Assembly (NCBI GenBank): GCA_016191335.1
Contig: JACPOW010000029.1
Coordinates: 1 to 64,000, forward strand
Direction of reading: 5' to 3'
From: Elusimicrobiota bacterium
Lineage (GTDB): Bacteria > Elusimicrobiota > Elusimicrobia > UBA1565 > UBA9628
Length of the DNA stretch: 64,000 bases
The position numbers were made by a program, and so were the translations under genes. Below the pieces are notes generated by a model. That model saw only the letters and a list, made by a program, of their open reading frames with translations. It was not told where the DNA came from and did no database searches. Shown here in pieces: positions 54,125 through 63,531 of the stretch; the stretch's first letter is position 1; each line of letters opens with the position of its first letter.

Positions 54125-55563
54125 GACCCGGAAGACCGCAACAGACGAAGCGCGTCGTCGTGCTCGGCGGAGGCATCGCCGGCCTCACGGCGGCCTACGA
54201 GCTCTCCAAGAAAGGCCCGTCGGTCGAGGTCACCTTGCTCGAGGCGGCGCCCGTCCTCGGCGGCAAGATCCGCAGCGAGACGCTCGACGGCCAGGTCTTC
54301 GAGGCCGGGCCGGACAGCTTCCTCACCACCAAGCCCGAGATGCTCGAGCTCGTCCGCGAGCTCGGCCTGGAGGGCGAGGTCACCGGCACGGGCCCCGACG
54401 CCGGCTTCGACATCCTGATCGGGGGCCGCTTCGTCCCGATGCCCGCGGGCATGAACCTGATCGCCCCGACGCGCCTGCTCCCGTTCGCCTTCAGCTCCCT
54501 GTTCACCCCGGCGGCCAAGCTGCACATGGCCCTCGAGCCGCTGCGCCCCGTGCGCAAGGACGGCGCCGACGAATCGCTGGCCGATTTCACGCGCCGCCGC
54601 CTCGGCCAGGAGGCGCTCGAGCGCCTCGTCGGCCCCATGCTCGCCGGCATCTACGCCGGCGACCCCGAGCGCATGAGCGTCAAGAGCACCTTCCCTCAGC
54701 TCCTCGAGATGGAGAAGAAGGGGGGGCTGGTCAAATCCATGTGGCTCGGCTGGCTGGGCACGAAGCGGCCAGCGCGCAAGGACGGGCTGACGACGTTCGT
54801 GACCTTGAAGGGCGGCCTGTCGAAGGCCGTCGACGCCCTGGCGCGCCGCCTGCCGCCGCGCGCCGTCCGCGTCGACTGCCCCGCGCAGGCCGTGCGCCGC
54901 CGCGACGGGCACTGGGAGGTCGTCACGCCGAACGCGGTCTTCGAGGCCGACGCGGTGATCTCCGCCCTGCCCGCGTCCGCGCTCGCCGACGTGATCGAGG
55001 GGCTCGACCCCGAGCTGTCGATGCGTCTGCGCGAGATCCCGTTCTCCTCCACCGCGACCTCGGTCCTGATCTACGACGACAAGGACGTCCCGGTCCGCCC
55101 CAAGGGCTTCGGCTTCCTCGCCCCCAAGGCCGAGGGGCTGGTCGTGACGGCCGGCACCTATTCCTCGGCGAAGTTCCCCGGCCGCGCCGTCCCCGGCAAG
55201 ACCACCGTCCGCGCCTTCATCGGCGGCGCCGGGCGCGAGGCCGACGCCGAGGGAGCAATCACCCGTCTCGAGTCGCGCGTGCGCACCGACATCGACAAGG
55301 TGCTGGGCCTGCACGGCGCGGCGCCCGTGGCGCAGAAGACGACGCGCTGGATCAAAGCCAACCCGCAGTACGAGGTCGGCCACGCGCGCCGCCTCGACCG
55401 CATCAGCTCGTGCCTGAAGAGCCACCAGGGCCTGGTGCTCGCCGGAGCCTCGTTCAACGGCGTCGGGCTGCCCGACGGCGTGAAGTCGGGGCGCCGCGCG
55501 GTCGAATTCGTTCTCGCCGGTTCACGGAGGAACCATGACGTCGCTCGACCAGGACTTGCTTAG
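54121..55563 (+). CDS. hemG: Protoporphyrinogen oxidase (HemY type)
   Basis: VVVLGGGIAGLTAAYELSKKGPSVEVTLLEAAPVLGGKIRSE; ATGA overlap with hemE. Confidence 0.9.
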   Translation: MRPGRPQQTKRVVVLGGGIAGLTAAYELSKKGPSVEVTLLEAAPVLGGKIRSETLDGQVFEAGPDSFLTTKPEMLELVRELGLEGEVTGTGPDAGFDILIGGRFVPMPAGMNLIAPTRLLPFAFSSLFTPAAKLHMALEPLRPVRKDGADESLADFTRRRLGQEALERLVGPMLAGIYAGDPERMSVKSTFPQLLEMEKKGGLVKSMWLGWLGTKRPARKDGLTTFVTLKGGLSKAVDALARRLPPRAVRVDCPAQAVRRRDGHWEVVTPNAVFEADAVISALPASALADVIEGLDPELSMRLREIPFSSTATSVLIYDDKDVPVRPKGFGFLAPKAEGLVVTAGTYSSAKFPGRAVPGKTTVRAFIGGAGREADAEGAITRLESRVRTDIDKVLGLHGAAPVAQKTTRWIKANPQYEVGHARRLDRISSCLKSHQGLVLAGASFNGVGLPDGVKSGRRAVEFVLAGSRRNHDVARPGLA

Positions 55564-56176
55564 CCTTTTCGTCGCGCTGGCCCTCGGAGCCTTCATCGGC
55601 CTCGAGCGCGAGCTCAGCGACAAGGCCGCCGGGCTGCGCACCAACATCCTGATCTGCGTGGGCTCCTGCCTGTTCGCGATCATCTCCCGCGACCTCGCGG
55701 CCGCCTCCGGGGCGGACATCACGCGCATCGCCGCGCAGATCGTCTCGGGCATCGGCTTCCTCGGCGCGGGCGCGATCATGCGCGAGGGCGAGCACGTCAC
55801 CGGCCTGACCACGGCGGCGACGATCTGGGTCGTCGCCGCGATCGGCGTGGCCGTCGGCTTCCGCCTGTACTCGCTCGGCGCGGCGACCGCGATCGTCACC
55901 CTCGTCGTGCAGGGCGTGTTCCCGCACCTCGACACGATGATCGACGAGCTGCGCCAGCGGCACACCTTCAAGATCGCCTCGGACCTCGACGACGACGGCC
56001 TGGAGCAGATCAAGACCATCTTCCGCAACTCCGACGTCAAGGTCCTGCGCCGCAAGCTGATGAAGCGCGCGAACCTGTACTACAGCGAGTGGTACGTCGC
56101 CGGCCCGCGCCTCGAGCAGAAGAACGTCGTGCGCATGCTCCTCGACAACAAGCACGTCCGGGAGCTCACCTACTAA
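55535..56176 (+). CDS. MgtC/SapB family protein
   Basis: LGAFIGLERELSDKAAGLRTNILICVGSCLF; GIGFLGAGAIMREGEHVTGLTTAATIWVVAAIGVAVG. Confidence 0.93.
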   Translation: MTSLDQDLLSLFVALALGAFIGLERELSDKAAGLRTNILICVGSCLFAIISRDLAAASGADITRIAAQIVSGIGFLGAGAIMREGEHVTGLTTAATIWVVAAIGVAVGFRLYSLGAATAIVTLVVQGVFPHLDTMIDELRQRHTFKIASDLDDDGLEQIKTIFRNSDVKVLRRKLMKRANLYYSEWYVAGPRLEQKNVVRMLLDNKHVRELTY

Positions 56177-56177
56177 A

Positions 56178-57218
56178 GTGGACGCGGCCAAGGTCCAGGC
56201 GGCCCTGACGGACCTCGGCCTGCCCAAGTTCCGCTGGGAGCAGGTGCGCCAGGCCGTCTTCGGCCAGGCCGTGTCCTCCTACGACGAGATCTCGGTCCTG
56301 CCGGCGGCGACGCGAGCCGCTTTGGCCGAGAAGGTGCCCCTGATGTGCGTGCGCGAGCGCCGCGTGGACGTCTCCGGCGACGGCCGCGCGCACAAGGCCC
56401 TGCTCGACCTGGCCGACGGCTCGGTCGTGGAGACCGTCCTGCTGCGGCCGAGCGAGACGCGCTGGACGACCTGCATCTCCTCGCAAGTCGGCTGCGCGGT
56501 CGCCTGCACCTTCTGCGCGACGGGCCTGATGGGCCTCAAGCGCAGCCTGACGCCGGAAGAAATAACGGACCAGGTCCTGTTCTGGCGCCAGTACATGGCC
56601 AAGAAGAAGCTCCCCGGCCGGCTCGACAACGTCGTGTACATGGGGATGGGGGAGCCCTTCGCCTGCTACGAGCAGGTCTCCGCGAGCCTGAAGGCGCTGC
56701 TCGACCAGAAGCAGTTCGCGATCGGCGCCCGCCACATCTCGGTCTCCACCTCGGGCGTCGCGCCGAAGATCGCGCTGTTCGGCAAGGACTTCCCGCAGGT
56801 GAACCTCGCGATCTCCCTGCACGCCGCGACCGACGACCTGCGCACCCGCCTCGTGCCGATGAACAAGGCCTTCGACCTGGCGGCGCTCGCCGCGGCGCTC
56901 AAGGAGTACATCGGCTCGACGAACCGCAAGATCTTCTTCGAATATGTCCTGCTGAAAGGAGAGAACGACCGCCCGCAGGACGCCGACGCGCTCGTGAAAT
57001 GGCTCGACGGCGTCGGGCCGAAGGAGCTGCTGCACGTGAACCTCATCGTTTTCAACCAGACCGACACGCAGCACAAGCCGACCGAGGAGCGCGACGCCCG
57101 CGAGTTCCAGGCGCGCCTGCTCGCCGGCGGCTACAAGTCCACGGTGCGTCAGAACCTCGGGCGCGACATCGACGGCGCCTGCGGGCAGCTGGTGGTATTG
57201 GAGAAGAAGGCCAAATGA
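56178..57218 (+). CDS. rlmN: 23S rRNA (adenine2503-C2)-methyltransferase
   Basis: CISSQVGCAVACTFCATGLMGLKRSLTPEEI; VYMGMGEPF. Confidence 0.96.
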   Translation: MDAAKVQAALTDLGLPKFRWEQVRQAVFGQAVSSYDEISVLPAATRAALAEKVPLMCVRERRVDVSGDGRAHKALLDLADGSVVETVLLRPSETRWTTCISSQVGCAVACTFCATGLMGLKRSLTPEEITDQVLFWRQYMAKKKLPGRLDNVVYMGMGEPFACYEQVSASLKALLDQKQFAIGARHISVSTSGVAPKIALFGKDFPQVNLAISLHAATDDLRTRLVPMNKAFDLAALAAALKEYIGSTNRKIFFEYVLLKGENDRPQDADALVKWLDGVGPKELLHVNLIVFNQTDTQHKPTEERDAREFQARLLAGGYKSTVRQNLGRDIDGACGQLVVLEKKAK

Positions 57219-57697
57219 GCGACGACTATCGAAAAGATCAGCCCCCGCGCGATATCCGCGATCGCCCGTCCCGCGCGCGCTACGACAAGGTCAAGTCGAC
57301 CCTCGACCTCAAATGGCGCCGCCGCGCCCTGCAGAGCGAGCGCATGACGCGCGAGCTCGCCGACGCGCTCTGGGACGCCTTCGAGAACCCGTGGACCTGG
57401 TGCGGCTTCTGGCAGCTCCAGCCCGACGGCAAGGCCTTCCAGCCCGGCCCCGCGCGGCCCGAGTCCGACCGGGCCGCGATCCCCGTCGAGGGGGCCATCG
57501 CCGAGGCGCTGCGCACCGGCGACTCCAAGCCCGGCGGGACGACGATCTTCGTGCCCGTGTTCGACAAGAACATGCGCGTGTGGGCCGTGTTCGAGGCGCG
57601 CTCCTCGGTCGCCTTCGACGACATGGACGCGCGCTGGATCGAGCGGCTGTTCAAGCCCTTCCAGACGATCGAGAAGCTCCCGCCGCAGGCTCCCTGA
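57215..57697 (+). CDS. GAF-like domain hypothetical protein
   Basis: WTWCGFWQLQPDGKAFQPGPARPESDRAAIPVEGAIAEALRTG...TTIFVPVFDKNMRVWAVFEARSS. Confidence 0.65.
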   Translation: MSDDYRKDQPPRDIRDRPSRARYDKVKSTLDLKWRRRALQSERMTRELADALWDAFENPWTWCGFWQLQPDGKAFQPGPARPESDRAAIPVEGAIAEALRTGDSKPGGTTIFVPVFDKNMRVWAVFEARSSVAFDDMDARWIERLFKPFQTIEKLPPQAP

Positions 57698-57702
57698 CGC
57701 CG

Positions 57703-58122
57703 ATGACCCGCCCGCCCGGCGCGGCGCACGAGTACCCGTTCCAGATCCTGGAGCGGCATCTCGACGGCTTCGGCCACGTCAACAACGCGACCTACCTCGA
57801 GATCTTCGAGGAGGCCCGCTGGGACCTGATCACGCGCGGCGGCTTCGGGCTCGAGCAGGTCCGCGAGCGGATGATCGGGCCCGTGGTGCTCGCCGTGGAC
57901 ATGCGCTTCCACCGCGAGGCGGTCAACCGCGAGAGGGTCGTCATCAAGACTCGCTGCCTCGAGTACCGCGGCAAGGTCGGGCGCCTGGAGCAGGTCATGG
58001 AGCGCGCCGACGGCCTGCCCTCCTGCACCGCGGTGTTCACCTTCGGGCTCTTCGACCTGCGCGCGCGGCGCCTGCTGCGGCCGACGCCGGAGTGGCTCAA
58101 GGCCGTCGGCGCCGCGCCTTAA
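57703..58122 (+). CDS. Hotdog-fold acyl-CoA thioesterase
   Basis: HLDGFGHVNNATYLEIFEEARWDLI; 4-hydroxybenzoyl-CoA thioesterase-like. Confidence 0.88.
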   Translation: MTRPPGAAHEYPFQILERHLDGFGHVNNATYLEIFEEARWDLITRGGFGLEQVRERMIGPVVLAVDMRFHREAVNRERVVIKTRCLEYRGKVGRLEQVMERADGLPSCTAVFTFGLFDLRARRLLRPTPEWLKAVGAAP

Positions 58123-59783
58123 GAGAAGAAGAGCACGAGCAGCTGCGCGCTGAGTATGCGCAGGATCATCACCGTCGGATACACGGCCGCGTAGGCGATG
58201 GACGGGGCGTTGGACGCCGCGATGGAGTTGGCGAAGCCCAGGGCCGGCGGGTCGGTCATGCTCCCGGCGAGCAGGCCGCACAGGCTCATGTAGTCGAGGC
58301 CCATCAGGCGGCGCCCGGCCCAGCCCACGATCAGGAGGGGCACGAGAGTGATGGCGGCGCCGAGGAGCATCCAGGACAGCCCGGGGCCCTGGACGAGGAC
58401 CTTCACGAAGCTGTCCCCGGCGTGCAGGCCGACGCAGGCCAGGAACAGGACGATGCCCATCTCGCGCAGGACCAGGTTGGAGCTGCGGGGCAGGTGCCAG
58501 GTGACCGCGCCTATGTTGCCGAGCCGGCTGAGCAGGATGGCGACGATCAAAGGCCCGCCGGCCGAGCCCAGGCGGATCGGCGTGGGCAGGCCCGGGAGGG
58601 GGATGGGCCAGTGGCCCAGCAGCACGCCCAGCGCGATGCCCACGAAGACGGGCAGGATCTGCGGATGGCCGATCTTCTCGAGCGAGTTGCCGAGGAAGCG
58701 CTCGACCGCGGCCAGGTCGTCGGGTTCGCCCACGACCAGGAGCTGGTCGCCGTACTGGAGCTCGAGGTCCGGGCTCGGCACGAAGGCGACGTCGGGCCGC
58801 TGCAGGCGGGCCACGGCCACGCCGTGGAGCATCTGGACCTCGCCGACGCTTCGCCCGAGCGCGTCGCGGCGGGTGACCACGAGCTTGCGGCTGAGCAGGT
58901 TGGTCGAGATCGCCTTGAGGTCCTTGTCCGACTCGGGGCCGATGAGGACGCGCAGCTCCTCCAGGGCCGCGGAGCGCCCCACGACGCGGACCGAGTCCCC
59001 CGTGCGCAGGACCGTGCCGGGCACGGCGACGTCGACCTTCCCGTCGTGGAGCACGCGCGTGATGACGGCCTTGGCCGCGTGCAGCTGGGGGATGGCCTTG
59101 ATCTCCAGGCCGTCGAGGTTGGGGTTCTGGACCCGGAGGTTCATCGCCACCGGGGCGTCGGCGTCCTTGTGCTGCCTCTCGAGGAAGGCCTTGGCCTCGG
59201 CCGCGGGGTCGACGCGGAAGACGCGCTTGAAGACCAGCATCGCGACGATGATGCCGAGTATGCCGAAGGGGTAGGCGACGGCGTAGCCCAGGCCCGGGAG
59301 CTTGGTGCTCTCGGGCGGGAGCCCGCTCATCGAGCTCATCGCCTGCTGGGCCGCGGCCAACGCGGGCGTGTTGGTGGTCGCGCCGGAGAACAGGCCCACG
59401 GCCAGCGGCATCTCCACGCCCTTGACGAGGATCGCCGCGACGGTCAGCCCCACGCCGAGCAGGACCACGGCCGCGGCGAGGAGGTTGAGCTTGAGCCCCT
59501 GGCGCTTGAGCGAGGCGGCGAACCCCGGGCCGACCTCGAGGCCGACGGAGTACACGAACAGGATGAGGCCGAAGTCCCGCACGAAAAGCATCACCTGGGG
59601 GTCGAGCGTCGCGCCGAGATGAGCGGTGGCGATGCCCGCGAACAGCACGCCCGCGATGCCGAGGCGCACGCCGCGCGCGCTGAGGTTGCCCAAGGTCAGC
59701 CCCGAGGCGATGACCAGGCACAGGACCAGGAAGTCCCGGGCGACCGATTCCAGGCTGAGATAGGAGAAGAAGGAGGTCAGCAC
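58119..59783 (-). CDS. AspT/YidE/YbjL-type transporter with TrkA-C domains
   Basis: LILFVYSVGLEVGPGFAASLKRQGLKLNL; two RCK/TrkA-C-like segments; GFSGATTNTPALAAAQ and GSMTDPPALGFAN; start GTG at 59783 preferred. Confidence 0.85.
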   Translation of the reverse strand: MLTSFFSYLSLESVARDFLVLCLVIASGLTLGNLSARGVRLGIAGVLFAGIATAHLGATLDPQVMLFVRDFGLILFVYSVGLEVGPGFAASLKRQGLKLNLLAAAVVLLGVGLTVAAILVKGVEMPLAVGLFSGATTNTPALAAAQQAMSSMSGLPPESTKLPGLGYAVAYPFGILGIIVAMLVFKRVFRVDPAAEAKAFLERQHKDADAPVAMNLRVQNPNLDGLEIKAIPQLHAAKAVITRVLHDGKVDVAVPGTVLRTGDSVRVVGRSAALEELRVLIGPESDKDLKAISTNLLSRKLVVTRRDALGRSVGEVQMLHGVAVARLQRPDVAFVPSPDLELQYGDQLLVVGEPDDLAAVERFLGNSLEKIGHPQILPVFVGIALGVLLGHWPIPLPGLPTPIRLGSAGGPLIVAILLSRLGNIGAVTWHLPRSSNLVLREMGIVLFLACVGLHAGDSFVKVLVQGPGLSWMLLGAAITLVPLLIVGWAGRRLMGLDYMSLCGLLAGSMTDPPALGFANSIAASNAPSIAYAAVYPTVMILRILSAQLLVLFFS

Positions 59784-59850
59784 CCTCCGAGGATACGAAA
59801 GTAGGGGGGGAAGGCCCATGACCTTGCTCAAGTCCGGGAGCCGTAAAATG

Positions 59851-59883
59851 GCCCGCCCGGGGCCGTATAGGTCCCGGGCGGGC
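59851..59883. terminator. Strong GC hairpin in the intergenic region
   Basis: GCCCGCCCGGG-gccgtataggt-CCCGGGCGGGC; no long T tract. Confidence 0.45.
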
Positions 59884-60044
59884 GCTCCTGGTGGGGTCGA
59901 CGCGAGCTGTTGTCGTTCGAGAGAGCCTTACCGTCGCGTCTTGGGAACATGATAGCCGGACCTCGTTACTGATTTATTTCGGGCTCATTAAATTCACGCG
60001 CCGGGCCGTGGAAGATTCGGGAAGGATAAGCCATACTAATGGGG

Positions 60045-60887
60045 ATGAGACTGGCGCTCACGCTGAGCCTGCTTCCGGCCCTCGCGCTCCTGTCGAGCTG
60101 CGGCGAGGTCACGGTCCGCACCGACATCCCGTCGGCCTACGGCGCGCCGGCCCCCGGCACCTCGCCGCTGGCTCCCGGCGAGACGCGCCTGGATCCCGCG
60201 ATCTCCAACGCGCTGATCCGGCTCGCCGAGGACCGCCGCAGCCTCAAGCGCGACCTGACCAAGATCGAGGGCACCCCGGTCGCCGACATCCTGACCGTCG
60301 GATCCCCCATCGGCTACGGCCTCAGGAACCGCTTCCTCAACGTCGGCATCCCGCTCGGCGAAGCGTTCGCCAACAGCACCGACCCCGCCTTCCGCGCCCA
60401 GCTGCTCGAGCTCTCCCGCTGGGACCGCGACGGCGAGTCGCGCGCCGCCGCGCTGATCGCGCTGGCGCGCACGCACGACCTCAAGTACCTCCAGGTGTTC
60501 AACGAGGCGCTGATCCATCTCGACCCCGCGGTGCGCTTCGGCGCCCTCGAGGCGCTCGTCGTCTTCGAGCACCCCCGCGAGGCGATGCCGCTGCTGGCCG
60601 CCGCCTCGGAGCGCGACACCGAGCCCCTGCTGCGCGTCTACGCCGCCGCCGGCCTCGCCCGCATGGGGGACGTCGCGGGGCTGCACCGCGTGCGCTCCTT
60701 CCTCGACAACCCCTCCTGGGTGGTCAAGGCTCTCGCCGCGAAGTACCTGGGCGAGCTCGGCACCGCCGAGGACTACGACCTGCTGCTGCGCCGCGTCGAC
60801 GGAGAGGTCGGCAACGACTTCGTCGTCGCCGAGTTCTGCGTCTCGGCGCTGAAGCTGTGGCCGAAGAAGAAGGCGGCCGGCAAATGA
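60045..60887 (+). CDS. HEAT-repeat lipoprotein (paralogue 1)
   Basis: Lipobox-like ALLSSCG; HEAT-like helices; MRLALT start preferred. Confidence 0.75.
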   Translation: MRLALTLSLLPALALLSSCGEVTVRTDIPSAYGAPAPGTSPLAPGETRLDPAISNALIRLAEDRRSLKRDLTKIEGTPVADILTVGSPIGYGLRNRFLNVGIPLGEAFANSTDPAFRAQLLELSRWDRDGESRAAALIALARTHDLKYLQVFNEALIHLDPAVRFGALEALVVFEHPREAMPLLAAASERDTEPLLRVYAAAGLARMGDVAGLHRVRSFLDNPSWVVKALAAKYLGELGTAEDYDLLLRRVDGEVGNDFVVAEFCVSALKLWPKKKAAGK

Positions 60888-61723
60888 ACAAGATACTGCT
60901 CGCCGCCCTGCTCGCCCTGACCGCGGCCTCCGCCGTCGCCGCGCCGCTGCCCGTGAACCTCGGCGCCGACTCCGGCACCTTGTTCTCCCTCGAGCCGCTG
61001 ACGATCACCGCCCCGCGCGTCAAGCAGGAGGACCTGATCGACCCGCGCATCAACGCGCACCTGATCCGCCTCCTGCAGCAGCGCATGGACGCGCGCCCCG
61101 ACACCCTCGCCTCGAGCGACGCCTCGCTGTTCAACCTCGCGCGCCTGTCCACCTTGACCGGCTACTCCCTCAAGACGCGCTACACCGAGCTCGGCTTCCT
61201 GCTCACCGAGGGCCTCGCCGGCACGAAGGACTACCAGCTCCAGCGCGAGCTGGAGAACGCGGCGCGCCTGGCCAAGAACGTGCAGACGCGCGCCGCCGCC
61301 CTCGTCGCGCTCGCCTACGCCAAGGACATGCGCTACCTGAGCCTGTTCCAGGGCGCGCTCAACGACCGCAGCGTGACCGTGCGCTTCGCCGCGCTTGAGT
61401 CGCTGCTGATCCTCGGCGACCCCTCGATCCAGCTCCAGCTCGGCGGCGCGGCGCGCAACGACCAGTCGGTCGCCGTCCAGATCTACGCCGCGGCCGGGAT
61501 GTGGCGCAAGGGGGACAGCTTCGGCAAGGAGATCCTGCTGCGCTTCCTCGACCATCAGGACTGGTTCGCCCGCGCGATGGCGGCCTACTACCTCGGCGAG
61601 ATGGGCGGCGGCTACGAGTACCGCCGCATGACGCAGTACCTCGAGCGCGAGACCGATCCCTCGACGAAGGCGGAGCTGGCCACCGCGCTCATGAAACTCC
61701 ACCCGAAAAAGGACGAGAATTGA
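60884..61723 (+). CDS. Secreted HEAT-repeat protein (paralogue 2)
   Basis: Signal peptide MNKILLAALLALTAASAVA; HEAT-like helices parallel to the upstream gene; ATGA overlap. Confidence 0.75.
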   Translation: MNKILLAALLALTAASAVAAPLPVNLGADSGTLFSLEPLTITAPRVKQEDLIDPRINAHLIRLLQQRMDARPDTLASSDASLFNLARLSTLTGYSLKTRYTELGFLLTEGLAGTKDYQLQRELENAARLAKNVQTRAAALVALAYAKDMRYLSLFQGALNDRSVTVRFAALESLLILGDPSIQLQLGGAARNDQSVAVQIYAAAGMWRKGDSFGKEILLRFLDHQDWFARAMAAYYLGEMGGGYEYRRMTQYLERETDPSTKAELATALMKLHPKKDEN

Positions 61724-62313
61724 ACAACAGCCCCTTGATGGCGTTGGCGCTCACCGGCGGCGGCTGGGTCATCTGGGCCCTGATCGTCAGCTCGATCGGC
61801 GGCGTCGCCGTGGCCTACGACCGCTGGAACCTGCTTAAGGAAGAATCGAAGGCGCTCGCGGCCCTGCGCCCCGTCTTCCTCGCCGCGCTCGCCGCGGGAG
61901 ACCACGACGCGGCCGACAAGGCCGTCAAGTCCAACCCCGGCGCCGCCTCCCGCGTGCTCTCCGAGCCGGAGAACCTGCAGGCCGCCCTGTCCGACGAGAA
62001 GCGCCACCTCGAGGGCCGCCTGCTGTGGCTCGGCACGCTCGGCAACAACGCCCCGTTCGTCGGCCTGTTCGGCACCGTGCTCGGCGTCATCAAGGCCTTC
62101 CACGACCTGGCCGAGTCCGGCGCGGGACCCGAGGTCGTCATGGCCGGCCTCTCCGAGGCGCTCGTCGCCACCGCCGTCGGCCTGCTCGTCGCCATCCCGA
62201 GCGTGCTCGCCTTCAACTTCCTGCAGAAGAAGATGCGCGACCTGCTCTCCGAGACGGAGGCGCTCGGCCTGCGCTACTCCGCGGTCCGGGCTCACCATGC
62301 ACGCCACCGATGA
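61720..62313 (+). CDS. exbB: ExbB/TolQ/MotA proton channel family protein
   Basis: [36 protein letters not shown]...[27 protein letters not shown] start overlapping the previous stop. Confidence 0.93.
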   Translation: MNNSPLMALALTGGGWVIWALIVSSIGGVAVAYDRWNLLKEESKALAALRPVFLAALAAGDHDAADKAVKSNPGAASRVLSEPENLQAALSDEKRHLEGRLLWLGTLGNNAPFVGLFGTVLGVIKAFHDLAESGAGPEVVMAGLSEALVATAVGLLVAIPSVLAFNFLQKKMRDLLSETEALGLRYSAVRAHHARHR

Positions 62314-62698
62314 CGCCGACGGCCCCATAACCGGGATCAACGTCACCCCGCTGGTCGACGTCGTGCTCGTCGTCCTCATCATCTTCATGGCCACCGCCCC
62401 GATGATCGCCCGCCGCGCGATCAAGGTCGAGGTCCCCAAGGTCTCCAAGTCGGACAAGACCGCGACGGAGGCCATCGCCGTCGCCCTGGACGGCAAGCGC
62501 CAGCTCACCTTGGCGGGCAAGCCCGCGACGCTCGACGAGTTGAAGAAGATGCTGTCGGCCGCGATCGCGCTCAAGCCCGACCAGGCCGTCACCCTCTCCG
62601 CCGATAAGACCTTGCCCTACGGCGAGATCGCCGAGCTGCTCGACGCGGTTCGCACCGCCGGGGTCAAGAAGGTCGGGCTGGAGGTGCGCCGCAAGTGA
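62297..62698 (+). CDS. exbD: ExbD/TolR family protein
   Basis: [35 protein letters not shown]. Confidence 0.95.
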   Translation: MHATDDADGPITGINVTPLVDVVLVVLIIFMATAPMIARRAIKVEVPKVSKSDKTATEAIAVALDGKRQLTLAGKPATLDELKKMLSAAIALKPDQAVTLSADKTLPYGEIAELLDAVRTAGVKKVGLEVRRK

Positions 62699-63450
62699 CG
62701 ACGGCCCACCGCAAGCGCGCGCCCTCCCCGCCCCCGCTCCGGCGGTCGGTCGCGATGTCCGCGGGCATGCACGCCTTGTTCTTCGCGGCGCTGTGGCTCC
62801 TGCCGCACCTCAGCTTCGACTCCCCGCCCCCGTTCGAGGTCGAGATCACCAGCCCCTTCCTCGGCGACGGCCCCGCGAAGCTGGGCGCCCCCAAGGCCTT
62901 CGTGCCCGGCATCCCCGCGAAGGTCAACGTGACGCCCGACGTCCCCGTCCCGCCCAAGCCCGTGGAGAAGGCTCCCGAGCCGCCCAAGGACTGGACCTTG
63001 CCCGGGCCGAGCACCAAGGTCGTCGAGACCCCCGCGCCCGTCGCTCCCACGCCCGGCGGCGAGGTCGGCGGCACCGGCACGGCGGCCAAGACCGGCGGCT
63101 CCGGCGAGGGCTCCGACGAGGGCGTGCCCGGCGGCACCGGCCACGGCGGCACGCCCCTCAAGGAGCTGCCGCACCTGCTCAACCGCGACGAGGTGCTGGC
63201 CGGCCTCAAGCGCCTTTATCCCGAGAGCGAGCGTCAGGCCGGCCGCGAGGGCGCGGTCGTCATCATGATCCACCTCGGCACCGACGGCCTGGTGTCCTCG
63301 TCGGACATCACCCGCGCCGCCAGCCCCGCCTTCGACGCCGCCGCCCAGAAGGTCGGCGCCCTCATGCGCTTCTCTCCCGCCATCGGCCTGAACGGGAAAC
63401 CGGTGCCGGTCCGCATGCCCCAGGAAGTCCGCTTCCGCCTCACCGACTGA
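62695..63450 (+). CDS. TonB-like energy transducer
   Basis: N-terminal TM, Pro-rich region, C-terminal VVIMIHLGTDGLVSSSDITRAASPAFDAAAQKVGALMRFSPA. Confidence 0.9.
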   Translation: MTTAHRKRAPSPPPLRRSVAMSAGMHALFFAALWLLPHLSFDSPPPFEVEITSPFLGDGPAKLGAPKAFVPGIPAKVNVTPDVPVPPKPVEKAPEPPKDWTLPGPSTKVVETPAPVAPTPGGEVGGTGTAAKTGGSGEGSDEGVPGGTGHGGTPLKELPHLLNRDEVLAGLKRLYPESERQAGREGAVVIMIHLGTDGLVSSSDITRAASPAFDAAAQKVGALMRFSPAIGLNGKPVPVRMPQEVRFRLTD

Positions 63451-63458
63451 TCGGAATC

Positions 63459-63516
63459 GGTGTCAGGCTTGTCGTTCTTTGCATAAGGTTATGCAAAGAA
63501 CGACAAGCCTGACACC
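63459..63516. repeat. 58-bp perfect palindrome element (28-bp arms)
   Basis: GGTGTCAGGCTTGTCGTTCTTTGCATAA-GG-TTATGCAAAGAACGACAAGCCTGACACC. Confidence 0.95.
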
Positions 63517-63531
63517 ATTTCGGGAGACGGA

